From Botryosphaeria dothidea (taxonomy: Eukaryota; Ascomycota; Dothideomycetes; Botryosphaeriales; Botryosphaeriaceae), in the NCBI GenBank assembly GCA_011503125.2, contig WWBZ02000016.1, positions 1,364,001 through 1,428,000 on the forward strand: a DNA stretch of 64,000 bases, written 5' to 3'. The position numbers and the translations under genes were made by a program. The first letter of the stretch is position 1. Each line of letters starts with the position of its first letter. The notes under the pieces were generated by a model, which ran no database searches, had not been told where the DNA came from, and saw only the letters and a list, made by a program, of their open reading frames with translations. Shown one piece after another: positions 1-12,059 of the stretch.

Positions 1-2111
1 CAACATCCTCCATTTGCTTCTTCTCTTGTTCGCGGCGGACTGATTCCTTCTTCAGTTCCGTAATTTGCTTTGCGATCTGCTCCATGCGATCAAGATCCCT
101 GGAACGGAAGGTCAAGGAGCGGACGAAGTGGGCTGTGGGATCCTCGAACGGCTGGTCATCCTTGCGGCCGACACCTTGACCCGGAGAGAGAAAATTGATA
201 CGGAGTGATGTGTAGTCGCCTTCGGGGCTGTTGCTGGCATTCTTGATGGTGTTGATGTGGAACGGCACCGGGCGACCCATGATCGGCAGGACAACGGTAA
301 GGTTTTTCTCGTCCACGACGACAATCAAATCCTTGACCCTGGGCGGGAATTGATTGTCACGCTTGTATGACTCGAAACGTTTGAATTTCTTCTCCGAGGT
401 ACCATTGATGGTACCGGCTCCCGCGCCGTAGGTATCGAGGCCCTCGCGCTGCTTCCTTGCGTGAAGCTCCTTTTGGTGCTCACGCCGCGCCTCCTCTTTC
501 TCCGCGTTCTGATTGGTTTGGCGCTCGTGGCGCAGGCGAGTCTTGGTGATGTTTGAAGAAGCAACGGCACCAACGCGGGGATCCTTCTTCGCTTTGGGTT
601 TCGATGACTTCTCTTCCTCTTCATCCTTGAAGAAGAAAGAGCACGACTCGAGGTCAGAAGAGGAGTCTTTGGTGAAAATGACGACATCGCTGGCTGTCAC
701 ACGGACAGTATCAGTGATTATCAGAGAGTATTTCTTGCTCTTGCTGTCCTGTGGCTCTGAATTGGCCAAATCACTGAAGCTGGTCGTGACTTGCAGTGTC
801 ATGCCATCCTTCAGAGTGCGGGTATTCTTGGCGTTCAGCAAAAGCGTCGGATCCTTGAGCTCAATGCCAATGCCACTGCCGACATTCTTCGGGAAGTGCT
901 TTTCCAGCTCAGGCTTCTTTGACTTCACGAGACCAAGAGCCTTGCTGTACACTTCCTTCGCCTGGACACCATCCTTGATACTGCTCAGCACCGTCTGGTG
1001 AACTTGTGACAAGAGCTTGTAATTCGATTCCTGTGACTTGTTCGGATCCACCATGTAGGTTCTAGCTATCATCGAGGAGTAGCTTTGGTAGCGAAGACCA
1101 AGAGCAGCCACAATCACGCCGGCATGGAGGTTGTTTTTGTCCGAATCGGCCGAGAACTTGAGATCGTAGTTGCCACCGCTCTGCACAACAGGCTGGAAGC
1201 TCCAATCCAAGTTCATGGGATCGAAGTTGTTTGAGACCTTCAGCTTCTGGAAGAACTTGGAATCATCCAACTTGTTGGAAACCTTATCGGCAAGGACTTG
1301 GTGGGTGATTTTCTTCTCGGCGTCGAGGATTTCGGACATCTCGTCGACGAAGTAGTTGGCGATACCGCTCGAGGCCTTGGAAGCATCGCGAATGGCCCTC
1401 TACCTAGTGTTAACAGCGCAATTGTTTCTATCGGCTTGCGGCACTTACCAGCTCTTTCTCATCCTTCACAGACAAGGCAGCGCTCGAGAGAGAAAGGGCA
1501 ATGTCGACTTCCTCAACATCCTTGAAGATATCGCCATAAGCCTTCTTCCACTCTTCGACGAATGGTCCGGTCGACTGATCCTTGGTGAGCACGCCGACCT
1601 TCTTGCCAGCAGCCTTCATGACTTCGAGACACTGCTGGAACTGCTTGGCATTCTCATCGGCATCCTTGCCACGGATATGGAGCTCGACCGGGACTTTGCC
1701 ACCCTTGAGAGGCTCAAGGTAGGCAGCTACGGCGTGGTCAGCCTCACGTACGCGCTACGAGGCAATCGAGCTCTTACCCTTTTTCTTTGTAGTAACTATG
1801 TGAATGGCGTCCTGGGTAATTACGAAGAGGGTCGTGGGGAACTCGTAGCCTAGCAGCCAGAGCTATAGCACACCGTCAGGTTAGCAGTCGTGAACTGGCA
1901 AGGAGGATACGGGCACGGAATGGTAGCTCACCTGGAAAGCGACATTCTTAGGGTAGGCCTGGGCGTCATTCGCCTTGCCGACCATAATGACGATGGAGCT
2001 GGCACCGTTGAAGACGGCATCGCCGGAGCGCTTGTCTACCTTCCATTGCGAGATGAAAGACGACAGGCGGTCGTGGAAGGCGTTCTTGTCGATGGAAATT
2101 TCCTCGGCCAT
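1..2111 (-). CDS. SPT16: FACT complex subunit Spt16, C-terminus cut by window edge
   Basis: Large subunit of FACT, the histone chaperone that loosens and rebuilds nucleosomes during transcription and replication in the nucleus. Exons read as 2111-1932, 1862-1778, 1726-1449 and 1399 to beyond position 1; the borders keep phase and carry GTGAGC, GTAAGA and GTAAGT donors. About 647 residues of the roughly 1000 usual for the family are present. Visible are the catalytically dead aminopeptidase-like N-terminal domain (start MAEEISIDKNAF, then SGDAVFNGASSIVIMVGK, LWLLGYEFPTT and RTYMVDPNKSQESNYKLL), a charged linker with KKDPRVGA and TRLRHE, and the start of the dimerisation/middle region (LRINFLSPGQG, FVRSLTFRSRD). 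The start ATG opens the conserved N-terminus directly. The gene is divergent from the carrier gene at 2718. Identity is very secure; only the missing end is unknown. Confidence 0.96.
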
Positions 2112-2717
2112 GGTGACGGCAGGCGCGCAAGACGCCTTCGCAAGCGGGTTGCGAGAGGAGTACGGGCGACGGATGTGGAGGGTGGAGTGGAAGAGGAGCG
2201 GTGCTGCGAACGAGGATGTCGAGACAGAGCCGGCGAACGCGCTTCACGAAAGCTCTTGGCGCGACAGGCGGGCGCAGTCGCGCTCGCGGTCCAATGCACA
2301 GCGAGCACGGGCCTTGCGGCTCGGCGGCCGGGGAAACTCAAATGCCGAATGTCGACGTTGAGGTCATTGGCAGCGTTGCGGCCGCCAGTTATTGCCCAGA
2401 GATGATTCGTCCGCGAGCGCACCAAGACAGAGCTCCCGTCCAGCGCAATATGACTAGCTGGATCTTCTTGCCGGCTGGCTCTGTTCCTGATTTCGAGAAA
2501 TCACCACGTGCGGATAGCTCTCCACGCAGCTGAAGGCCCCTCGCGCTAGCCGTCAGGTTCCCGCCGCGCTTTCTTTCCGCGTGCGCGCGCGCCTCCATAT
2601 CTTTCACCGAGTGACCTCCGCACCTGCACTGCCTGCTCTCCGCAGCACTTTCACCCTTCACCTGCGCGCCGCCCTCATGTCGCTGGCTTCTCCAGCTTTC
2701 CGCCGCACCTCCGGACG
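2112..2717. other. Divergent intergenic region, SPT16 / carrier gene
   Basis: About 600 bp separating two divergently transcribed genes, so it must hold both promoters. The sequence is G+C-rich with CpG-rich stretches and no obvious TATA box. ORFs that cross it on both strands look like chance products and show no recognisable protein. Confidence 0.6.
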
Positions 2718-4087
2718 ATGACCACCGTCGCTGATGGCAAGATCCCGGACTCGACCGACCTACAGGATCCGAACGATCACCGCAAGAAGAGACACCCCAA
2801 GAACAATGCGACAACCGGTGCCTCCGCAGCTGGCATCCGCGCCCTGTCGGTGCAGTTCATGACTTTCTATTTCCGTGCTCCCATCAAGGCTTTCTTCCGC
2901 TCCCGCATAGAGTGCGTTCCCTGCTCCCCGTTTGTCCGCGTCTGTTAACACTCCGCAGTTACATGGTATAGCATCTGGTCCCGCCCTGCCGAACACTCCT
3001 GCTTACTCGCGATACCCAGGCCTATGCGAGAGCTATAAATCCCCGTGTTCAGGCAAATCTACCTTGGTCATGGCGTATGACGGCTCCTGCCATACTGGCC
3101 CATGCGGTACGGGAACATGGCTGGAGCTTCATTCCCAACCAGGTTCTACCACCCATGATGGCCAACGTTACGTACGAAGAGTTCCGCACACTTTGTCTTT
3201 GAGGCCACTGACATGTTTTCAGTATCGGCGCTGTTTTGTACACCGGTTACCTGCAAGCTCTCGGACACCTTCACGAGCCGTCTTCGCATTCCGCCAAGAG
3301 AGTGTACCCACCCGCTCCGCCTTCCTGCACATTCGCGGCAGGTTTCACAGCAGGGACTATCCAGTCGGTCATTGCTGCTCCACTCGATGCCCTTCAGGTC
3401 CGTTTCCAGACAAGCGACATGCTCGAGGGTCGATACAAGTCTATGTGGCAGTACGGTGCGCACAAGCTCCATGAGATTGGTCTTCGGGGTGTCTTTGCTG
3501 GCTGGTCTCTATCTCTCCTGAAGGACTCTTTCGGAGCGGGCGTGTTCTTCGCAACATTCGAGTACATCAAGTCTCAGATGTACTACAACTTCGTGACGGA
3601 TTACTACGGCAAACACACTCCCGTTTTCGAGTGGCACCCATGGAGGTCTACCATTCAATATCTCGAGGGTGAACGCCCAACAATCAAACCGCATTTCATG
3701 ATGGAACCCACCTTCCTTCTCATTGCCGGTATCGCGGCATCTGTATTTCAACAGGCCATCGCACATCCCATAACGGAAATCCAAAACGTGCACTACAGTC
3801 GCCTGGAATCTATGGATTTTGCCGCCCAGCAGGAAAAGAGCCACCGCTCGGTTTGGCGCATGTACTATCATGCCTACGAAAAGACATTCCAACAATGTCG
3901 CATGCAAGCGAGGCGCGTGGGAGGCTGGCAGAGGTGGCTGTACAAGGACTTTTTCATGAGCACTATCCGTCAAGTGCCCAGCACAAGCGCCGGTCTGATT
4001 GTTTTTGAGATTGTGCGTAGAAAATATGGTCTCGTGACCAATCCTGCAAAGATAGAGAAGGATGGATACGACATTCTGTTGGATTGA
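2718..4087 (+). CDS. Divergent mitochondrial carrier family (SLC25-like) protein
   Basis: Predicted membrane protein of the mitochondrial carrier family, 405 residues when spliced. Exons: 2718-2911, 2959-2965 (only 7 nt), 3020-3171 and 3223-4087. The 7-nt exon is forced by phase: reading on past it meets an in-frame TAG, while splicing gives RIDYMAYARAINPRVQANLPWSW. Carrier features are tandem hydrophobic segments, AGFTAGTIQSVIAAPLDALQVRFQ, a later LRGVFAGWSLSLLKDSFGAGVFF segment and QQAIAHPITEIQNV near the third repeat. The family's PxDxxKR signature is degenerate (PLDALQ and PITEIQ lack the basic residue), so ordinary substrate exchange is doubtful. Substrate unknown. The real protein starts at 2718; the long downstream ORF alone would miss the first third. 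Confidence 0.85.
2959..2965 (+). other. 7-nt microexon of the carrier gene
   Basis: TTACATG sits between a CCGCAG acceptor and a GTATAG donor, flanked by introns of 47 and 54 nt. It restores phase between the preceding half codon and the next exon. Without it the frame closes. Confidence 0.7.
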
Positions 4088-4632
4088 GATCACGAAGGAG
4101 AAGAGGCTAGAAGATTCGGTAGAGCATCGAGAGGCGTTTCAGATGATCTCGGAATGTTTGGTTCTGCTTTTTTGATGGAGTTTGGAGCTGAGTTTATACT
4201 ACTTCGCTGAAATGGTATATCTAACACTATCTCCACACCGCCACCATGAGACAACCACGCGGATAGTACATAAGCTTAGAAAATATGATCACTCACAAAC
4301 CATCTTCTGATAATTATCCAGGGTGCTCAAACAAAAGCCCGTAATCAATCCTTTCGGTCTCATTGGTAAACAGCTCTGGAGCTCCGACACGCCGGCATGC
4401 CGTTTCAATACCTATAAAAGATACTACCAGGGTCGAGGGCATACCCAGATCAAATTCAATTACCAGAAAATCGAATGAACAAACCAGGCGGACAACTACC
4501 ATTTCCCCGGGCATACTACCCTGAGAACCGAACGGGTTTCAAAGGATGATGGATGTTGGAACCGTGGTCTATCGCAGTACTTTGGAGGATATTCCCGTGC
4601 TGCTGGTGATTTGCATCTGCATTGTTCTGCCT
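4088..4632. other. Convergent intergenic region
   Basis: A+T-richer sequence between two gene 3' ends. It should contain both polyadenylation regions. Short ORFs here show no domain or coding bias I recognise. Confidence 0.5.
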
Positions 4633-5637
4633 CTACTGCGGCCTTGGGCTGCTGTTGCATCTGCCGATAAGCTGACGCCTCCGAGAATAGTTACCAGGCG
4701 CTTCCGCCGCGCTCACGGCGCTGTAGAAGACGCCGCTCAACACAGTAGCTAATCCGAGCAGCCATCCACCCATGAGCACAACGACATTTCTCGCCCAAGT
4801 TTTCCGTATGTCCTGATGCGTGTTGGTGGAGATCCGAGCCGCGCCTGCAAGTGGAAGACTCGTTGCGCATATGCCGGGCAACCAGAAGACAGCGATGAGC
4901 AGGAGGAAGCCCATATGCGGGACCATCTTTGTGGGACTCCCTGCGCTGTGATTACCGCTGCCGTGGCCGTGTGCGGTGCCTCCAGCGACACCGCCAGCGG
5001 CTCCGGCGCCCGCACCGCCTCTGTGCTGCGTCGTATTGCCGAACGGCTCCTTCGAGATTTCCGCGGCAGCTGCACTAGTAGCGCACGAGAACACGAAGAG
5101 GACGGTCCAAGCGATCATGGTAGCCACAAGAACCGGAAAATGCATCTTGCTCATCGAAACAGCAGAATTTGGATACGTGTTGAAAGGATCGCCCTGTGGT
5201 CGGTACTCCTTCTGAGTATCCACCACGGCATCTCTCGTTGGAGCGTTGGGTGATGCCTCTCCGTTTCTCTTCCAAAGGCCGCGCCATTTGGATGATGCGG
5301 GGACCGTGACGCCCTCGGCCGCGTCGTTCTTCAGCGGGCTCTGCGGAATTGCAGGGCTACTTGGATTGCCGACGTGGGGCTTGTGTTCTGAGGTTGCCAT
5401 TGGTGCGGAGACGGGGGTGATGCTGAGTATGGAATCAGGTAATCTCGAGCTTGGCATTGATACCGGCTCGATGGTGGAGATGTGGTTGAAGTTCGTTGTC
5501 GGCGAGCCACGAGTGACGGTGAGGATGCCGTTGCCTCTGCTGAATGTGGAGGTGGTGGAGTCTATTGGGGACGCACTGCCTAAACCTTGGTGCAGCATGA
5601 CGCCGAGGATGATGACAGCGTGAAATGGTAGAATCAT
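4633..5637 (-). CDS. Secretory-pathway membrane protein of unknown function
   Basis: Single-exon ORF of 334 residues that I do not recognise as a named family. A hydrophobic N-terminus (MILPFHAVIILGVML..GLGSA) looks like a signal peptide. A Ser/Thr/Pro-rich segment of about 140 residues follows, probably extracellular and O-glycosylated. Then come three membrane segments at roughly 162-188 (FPVLVATMIAWTVLFVF), 240-262 (MGFLLLIAVFWLPGICA) and 283-308 (NVVVLMGGWLLGLATVLSG), with a Gly/His-rich loop between the first two. The tail is short and basic. It could be a cell-surface or plasma-membrane protein. Coding status rests on ORF length and this ordered architecture. Confidence 0.7.
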   Translation of the reverse strand: MILPFHAVIILGVMLHQGLGSASPIDSTTSTFSRGNGILTVTRGSPTTNFNHISTIEPVSMPSSRLPDSILSITPVSAPMATSEHKPHVGNPSSPAIPQSPLKNDAAEGVTVPASSKWRGLWKRNGEASPNAPTRDAVVDTQKEYRPQGDPFNTYPNSAVSMSKMHFPVLVATMIAWTVLFVFSCATSAAAAEISKEPFGNTTQHRGGAGAGAAGGVAGGTAHGHGSGNHSAGSPTKMVPHMGFLLLIAVFWLPGICATSLPLAGAARISTNTHQDIRKTWARNVVVLMGGWLLGLATVLSGVFYSAVSAAEAPGNYSRRRQLIGRCNSSPRPQ

Positions 5638-6149
5638 GGTGAGTCAGTGAGCGTCCGCCCAGTATGTCTTCGAGAAGGAGGATTAGAGGGAGCTCGGTGG
5701 GATTGCAGTCGGTTGGGCACTACTGAAGAAAAATGAAATGGATGCCGTTTACTTTGAGTATTTATTTGTAAAGTATGAGATCGTGCATGTGCGTATCAAG
5801 GTTAGCACGAAACACATGACATTGGTATGACTGTTCACTTGATAGACAAATCTGGAAAATAATCGTTCAACCAGCCGTGATTACATTCGTCAATAGTAGA
5901 ATATTACAAAGTTGGGTAGTAAAGCAAGGGGCAGACTTTGGCGGCTACCATGTGGTTCAAAAGCTCCAAACAATTGCCACATAACAGGCCACTATAGTAG
6001 CCTCGTGTTCTCCCAGAAAATAGCGTCATCGTCGAGCCGCGTAATCACAAAGGACTCTGGTGCACTGGGTGAAAACTAACGGAGACCGGGCCTATATGAA
6101 GATGAGCTTTTATTGTCACGAGCTATCACACCATTTTTTCGTTCAGTAC
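5638..6149. other. Promoter region of the membrane protein gene
   Basis: About 500 bp of A+T-rich DNA between two minus-strand genes. It holds the 3' end of the secreted-protein gene (from 6150 down) and the upstream region of the gene at 5637. No further gene is visible. Confidence 0.4.
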
Positions 6150-8090
6150 TTACGTAGTGATGTTAAACCACTTCAATGAGACCGGGGGCGTTTGCACTGG
6201 AGCCGCTGATGCCAGGTCTTCTATGATGCTTGAAGAAGGTAGAGGAGCCGATGCTTGGAGTCCTTGAAGAAATGGAGGCAGGGGTGGTAAGAAAGCAGGA
6301 CTCGGCACCAAAACAGGAGTTTCTCCAGGCGTCGGAGTTTCTGTAACAGGCGAGAACTCAGGTGTCCACTGGGTTGTCGAGATTTCCGGGCTCGGGGACG
6401 GAGAGCTGGAAACGACCGGGAAAGCGGGGGTTTCCAGTACGGCCTCTGGAGTTGACAAAATGGCCTCCGGGGTTGACATAATGGCTTCCAGGGTTGGTGT
6501 TAGAACCTCCGATGACAGTACCAGGCTTGGGGTCTCGACCGTTGACTCCGGGGTGCTAAAAGAGTTATCAAAGAGGAAATCCGGTGGCGTAGGTGTCAAG
6601 CCTGCTTCACTTTCTGGGTCCAGGGTCGTTTCTGGAGCTGCTTCTGGAGTTGAAGAGTAGCTCTCAACAAACAGAGCCGCCGGAGATGGTGTTTCGAAGG
6701 CAAGGGGATTGCTCTCGACTGACGTCTGGCTCTCGGAAGGAAAGTCCATGAATGATATGATCTCGGTCAGCGGAGAGTCATCATCATACAAGGTAGATAT
6801 GCCGCTGTAGACGGTTGCCGTGGACTGGGCTGTTAGAATTGTAGTTTCCCTGAATTTGCATCAGAATAACGAATCATCGCACCCACATATCTCTCCAAGA
6901 GGTGATAGCGGCACTCACTCATCCTGAACTCCGAGAGAAGAGGCGATTTCAACGACCCTTGTCCTCGTTGTCGTGCTGGTCGACCTTATCGTTGACAGTG
7001 CCCCGGGAGATCCTCTTAACTGCGTCACTGTTGCAGGCACATCCTCTGGGACGACGCCTGTCACTGATTCCGTAGCAAAGGGTCCTATTCTAGGTCCACG
7101 GCTAATAGTCTCGGCGTCATACGCGTAGTTCAGAATCATTTCCGTCGACAAACTCACGATGGTTGCATTACCCACGAACTGGCCATGGATAGTACCGACC
7201 ACGTACTCTCCAGGGCCTTCGGTAAGTGTTGCAAGCAAATCCACCGAGCTGGTGTAAGTTGATGTCAAGGTGACGGGCAGAACAGCCCACGATTCTTCCA
7301 TACGGATGCAATCCTCAATGGTATCGTTTCCAGGGCGTTGGTGGCATACCTTGACATCGACGTCGGTAGGCAGAATACCTACACTTGCAGCGATGGATTG
7401 CCAGGGAGCTAGGTAGTATGTTGTGCGTAGCTGAAGTGACGGGGCAGCAGTGATTGTTGAGCGGTCTCCATTATCGTCTGTCACAGTAGAGCGCGGAGTT
7501 ACTGTCGTGATGCCAAAGTCGCTGGAGAAGGTCACATCTTGCGTGCATTCAGACACGGTGATTCTGCTAGCCACGCCAGTGAGTGTTGTTGCGCAGATGG
7601 TTGTGGTCTCAGTGTAGTACAACGTGTCGCAGGTTATAGGTCCGTTCCCATAGATAGTTGAAGTGTATTTATGGAAAGGATACCTGGTCTGCCGGTATAT
7701 CTCGAACGCCACTGGGGGACCTTTGCAAGTGGTGATTCGGGGAACATAGGTGGTCTCAACCTGGCTTTGTTGCGTAATTGGTGTTGGGGAGGCTGAGGGC
7801 GAAGGATAGTAAACAGAATAGATTGTGGAGACTGGTGTGCTAGGAATGATAGCCGGGCTGGGGGTGGCTTCTTCGACAGCCAGTGTCAAAATATTTGCCA
7901 GCACGCTGGAGGGGACTGAAGGTACGATAAGCTGGCGCTTTTCAAGCACTTCTTCTCCCATTTGCTGGTCCAGCTGCTTTTGTTGCTGTTCCCTCTGGAC
8001 GCCGAAAGCCTCATGCCTGAATCTGACAGCACCGTAAGCCGAGGTAGGAAAGAGTGAAAGTGCGCATAGCGCGAAGAAGGGAAAAAACAT
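6150..8090 (-). CDS. Secreted Ser/Thr/Pro-rich protein, unknown function
   Basis: Two exons, 8090-6919 and 6849-6150, joined across a 69-nt intron (GTGAGT donor), give 623 residues. I chose the ATG at 8090 because it opens a clean signal peptide (MFFPFFALCALSLFPTSAYG); an upstream in-frame ATG at 8264 would bury it. A KR site follows (LEKRQL), a Kex2-type maturation motif. The middle carries paired cysteines and Thr-rich stretches. The C-terminal third is a degenerate repeat of STPEA/ETPSL-like units rich in Ser, Thr, Pro and Glu, as in wall-anchored or adhesin-like proteins. No GPI signal is seen at the TAA stop, but that stop overlaps a GTAAGT that could be another donor, so a further 3' exon is possible. 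No catalytic domain recognised. Confidence 0.75.
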
Positions 8091-11000
8091 ATCAAGAGAA
8101 TGGAGGTTGACACTGTGGAGACAGAAGCGAGCGACTTGCACAGCCAAGTACGAGGAAGGTGGCTTGCACGCGTGGGAACGAGTATTAAAAGTGGTAGATG
8201 AGGCGGGGGTTTCATCGTGGAATTCTTTTCCTGCCACGCTGCGTTCCGCTGGAAAAAACATCAACAGCGCAAGGGAGGAATGTGCAACACGTCACCCCTT
8301 GACTGGTTCTGGACGACGTATCATCGCTTAATGAGCGATTCTCACTTAAACGTTGAAGACTTGTAATAGGAAAGAAGTGTAGGATTTTGAAATTTTCGTA
8401 GAGTCATGAAATGTGCTTTTTTTGGGGGAAGCTGTAGTGTTGATGGAACAGAGCCATAGGGCATACTGTAAAACTACCATTACATGTCTTGCAACTTACC
8501 ACCTTCAGCCATCAGCTCGAATGAGACCCTAAACACTGACGGCTGACAAAAGTTCCAGATGAGCTCGTGCAAGGGTCTAACATGCTGGAATCACATCATT
8601 GACAGACGCACATGTCGAATTATGTTTGAATATTTTCAGCCGCGCTCTCGATGTATCGGACACAGACTTGTCGGTGAATTACAGCCTGATACTATTATGG
8701 CCTGCATGTTGACCTTAGTCCAACCAGGCCTTAGTTGCCCTATGGGGTGCACGGACAGACAGCGTCGGTTGTTATGGTCAAGGCGTCCTAGGACGATCCG
8801 ACGGTGGCTGAAAATACTCGATGACAGTGCTTCAGGTGACGTGACTCATTCAGGTACTCTCGAAGATCGACGAAGCCGGCAATGATGTTGGCTGCGTTGG
8901 TGGCCTCGTTGCCAAACTCGAACGACAGAGCAACAGTCTAAAAGTGGGACGGACCATTAGCGGCTTTTGTTCAAAGCAATTTCAAGACGAAGCCAACTCG
9001 CAAAAGGCTGAGTAAAAGTGATAGCGTATCGTCGCTCGAAAGGTGCAAGGACGTAGAAGGGTAGAGCTGGTGGTCTTATGCCCGAGCGCATTGAACTACC
9101 GACGCTTCGATCCGCCACGCTATTGAAAATGCTCTTCGGATACAGCACGCCCGGGGCCACTAGTGGACGGAGCTGGGTAAGCACAACACCGAGAAGTAGC
9201 CGAGGCGGACGTAGATAGAAATAGAAACAGGAGAGAAGAGTGTGAAGTAGATAGACTCTATTGTAGAAGTAAATGTATGGCCAGAATGCCAAAGAGAAAG
9301 GAACGTCCCCGACTGGATGCCGTCTTGGAACGGGGCTGGTGAAGGCTAAGGAGATGAAGGATTGTAGCAGCAGGCGCAGGGCGAAGGTCAACAAGGATCA
9401 ACGGCGGCGTTGGGTAAATTGTAAGGTTTGCGGGGAATCTCGGTAGGCGGAGCATATTTTAACCTTCTGCATACCGGGCCGCAACTGCATATCTTTCCCG
9501 AGTCTGCAGCGTTTTAGGTGCGAGAAGGTTCATTCTTTCGGTGAATTAGGCCGGGGGCAGGGCGACTGAGGCATTGCTCGACGCAGAAGTGCCGTTCGCG
9601 ATGAGCGTTCGCGAAGCTAGCGGCGCACCGTGGAGCCTCATAAAGCCAGTACGAGCAGCCGGAAGCTAGAGGCATGCAAAATATTCAGCTGGATGCATGA
9701 GATTGGGATCAGACGACGAAGATCGGGTCGGCGGCAGCAGGAATGCTAGCGACGCGAGAATTTTTGGTGGAGGATTTCGTGTTTGTCATTTGCATCCGGC
9801 AAGGCTAGGAGGGCTGATGGCGGATACGAAGTTGAGATGCGAGCCCTTCGTCGATGACGATGGGCGTGCCCAACCATCAGATACGACGACCGATACGGAA
9901 AAGGTGCGCGTGCCGGGGGCCGTGGAAGCGAAGGCGTCGGATCAGCAGAGCGACAGAGCCAAGGACCCTGAGGGCCGAGTGCTGCTGACAGACAGAAGCG
10001 GCGGGACCCGGAAAGTCATTCTGGATTTCTCATTCCATCAAGCTTCCGCCGCATCCGGCTCCGGATGCGAAGGCAGATCTTGGGACCGCGACGCCATCGC
10101 GCACTACGACGACGCGAGAGCGAGGCGCGTGACAAACGCGACGCGGTAGGTAGGGTCGCGGCGGACTGGGCGGTGATGAAAGAGGCTTGCGGGAGCGACG
10201 GCCGGTCAGCAGCTCGTGCGCCGGGCCCAGCTGAGACCGTGGACCCGGCCGCCTCATGAGAGCTCCGAGGTGGCAGAGAGAAAGGGGACGAAGGTGGATA
10301 GTCGGGAGCGCCTGGTGAAGCGTGAAGCGCGCGCGCGCATGTGCCGAGCAAACGGGGCCGTGGCTATGTTTATCATGAAACTGGCGCTGTGGTGGGGAGG
10401 AGAGGAGGCTGACTAAAAATAAAGGTGTGGGCGGCTACTTGCTGTGCGGTGCGGTTGGGCTGAGCCGGGGCCGCGCGAATCCTGATCCTGCCAGGCACCC
10501 GCGCTCGCTGCCTATCCCGAGAAGAGCGAGCGCGACACGCCCGACACCCGTAAATTTCGTGCGCTCAAGCGTGCTCCGCCACTGGCTCTCAGTCTCCGCG
10601 CCGAACCTCTGAAAACAAGCTCGGCGCGCGCCAGCCCCGGCCCCGTGCGAGGCCTCAGTCATGCCAGTCCCCGCGCTAAGCCCGTGCCTGCGTAGCGCCC
10701 GAGGAGCGGTGTTGTTGCACGTCCGTCATGCCTGCATGCTGCGCTGGCTCCCGCGCCCAGTAGTTAAGAGTCACAAGAGCCCAAAGCCCCAACAATCACA
10801 GCAGACTTTTCCTCCTGCATCCGCAACGTGGATCCCAAGCTGCGTTGTCCTCCGAGCTCCGCCTGAACCGGCTCCACATTTCCTTCCAGAAGCCAAAACC
10901 GCCCTTGCATGAACCCTTGTTTACCGCGACACCCACGGCATTTTTCGGCTCGAGACCGCTCATTCGACCCCGGCGCCGAGTCACCGCCCGGCCCTACCGG

Positions 11001-11150
11001 TCAAACTGCTGCTCACATATACCCCGGGTCGTGCCACCACCAACACCCAGAGCTCCACCAGCGCCTGACAAACTCTGCCGTCGTGGCTTCAAACAAAACC
11101 CGCCCAAGTGCTCGTCCAGCAGGCCCGACACCTGCGCGCCCATAGCCACC
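8091..11150. other. 3-kb intergenic region without a supported gene
   Basis: Upstream regions of the divergent genes at 8090 (minus) and 11151 (plus). From about 9500 to 11100 the sequence is G+C- and CpG-rich, which creates many overlapping shadow ORFs on both strands (for example 8957-9455 minus, 9697-10149 plus). None has a recognisable domain, a consistent splice pattern or a protein-like composition. I see no RNA gene. Confidence 0.5.
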
Positions 11151-12059
11151 ATGCCCGGCACCACCACATTACTCACTACTCTCCTCCTCCTCTCTCTCTC
11201 CGCTGCTGCCCCGGTCCCGGCGATATCCGCCCCGCGCACCTCTCAGCAATGTCGCTGCGCCGTGATGCCTGCTAGCACGCCCTTCTTCCCCTCGCTACGA
11301 TCCTCGCCATCCCCCACTTCTCCACGAGATATTGTCACCGACACCTGCGCAGCTCTTGGCCCCCAGCTGCAAGCATGGCGAGAGGCTCCCGCTGAGCGTG
11401 CCTCCGAAGAGGCTACCCGCCTCGAGGAGTGGATTCAAGATCAGGACGAGAAGGTCGCACGAGCTGCCAGTGATCTGCTTTGGGGCAAGAGACCCATTCC
11501 AACCGCTGCCGCCTTGACGGCTGCCAGAAGAACCCACCATGCCGACGGCAGGACCGAGGGATACAAGGAGAAGCTGGCAGGCAGGATCGTGTGCCGGAGC
11601 GTCGAGGTGGCAGACGAAGCTGAGGGAAGCTTCGAGGATGCCTTCTACGCCGACAGCGCCACTGCCGAGCGCGCAAGAAAGACCGAAGCCGAGAAGTCGC
11701 ACGAGACAGAGGAGAAGGACTATGACGACAAGAAGAAGAATCAAAAGATGTCCTTCATGGATGAGATTTTGGATGCGTGGAATAGGCCCGAGAGGCATAT
11801 GTTCGCACTCAAGCTCCTCGTTTTCGTGCTCGTCATGCTGTGCATGATCGAGCTGGGAGAGGACATTTTCATCTGGTGAGCTTGCCTCTATACCTTGATT
11901 GCTGCATCTCATACTAACGTGGTTTCTCTCAGGATCCGTAGAAGAAGAAACAGCCACAGAGGCACCGTCAGGTGTTCCGGCGACGAGAAGGCCTGGTACA
12001 AGCCGGGCCTAGAGTCTATTTCTGAAGTCGAAGAGGAGGATGATACCCAACTGCCATGA
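11151..12059 (+). CDS. Secreted-type single-pass membrane protein, unknown function
   Basis: Exons 11151-11875 and 11933-12059, joined by a 57-nt intron with GTGAGC donor, ACTAAC branch site and CTCAG acceptor; 283 residues. The ATG at 11151 lies in an ACC-ATG context and opens a signal peptide (TTLLTTLLLLSLSAAAPVPA), although the frame stays open upstream. The lumenal part has four cysteines and a long acidic/basic helical region (EEATRLEEWIQDQDEK..; KTEAEKSHETEEKDYDDKKK). A membrane segment follows near the end (HMFALKLLVFVLVMLCMIELGEDIFIW), then a short basic then acidic cytosolic tail (RRRRNSHR...EVEEEDDTQLP). I do not recognise the family. Confidence 0.75.

Noticed and set aside
8957..9455. 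145-codon hydrophobic minus-strand ORF
   Set aside because: Composition looks like translated A+T/pyrimidine-rich non-coding DNA; no conserved motif or clear start context.
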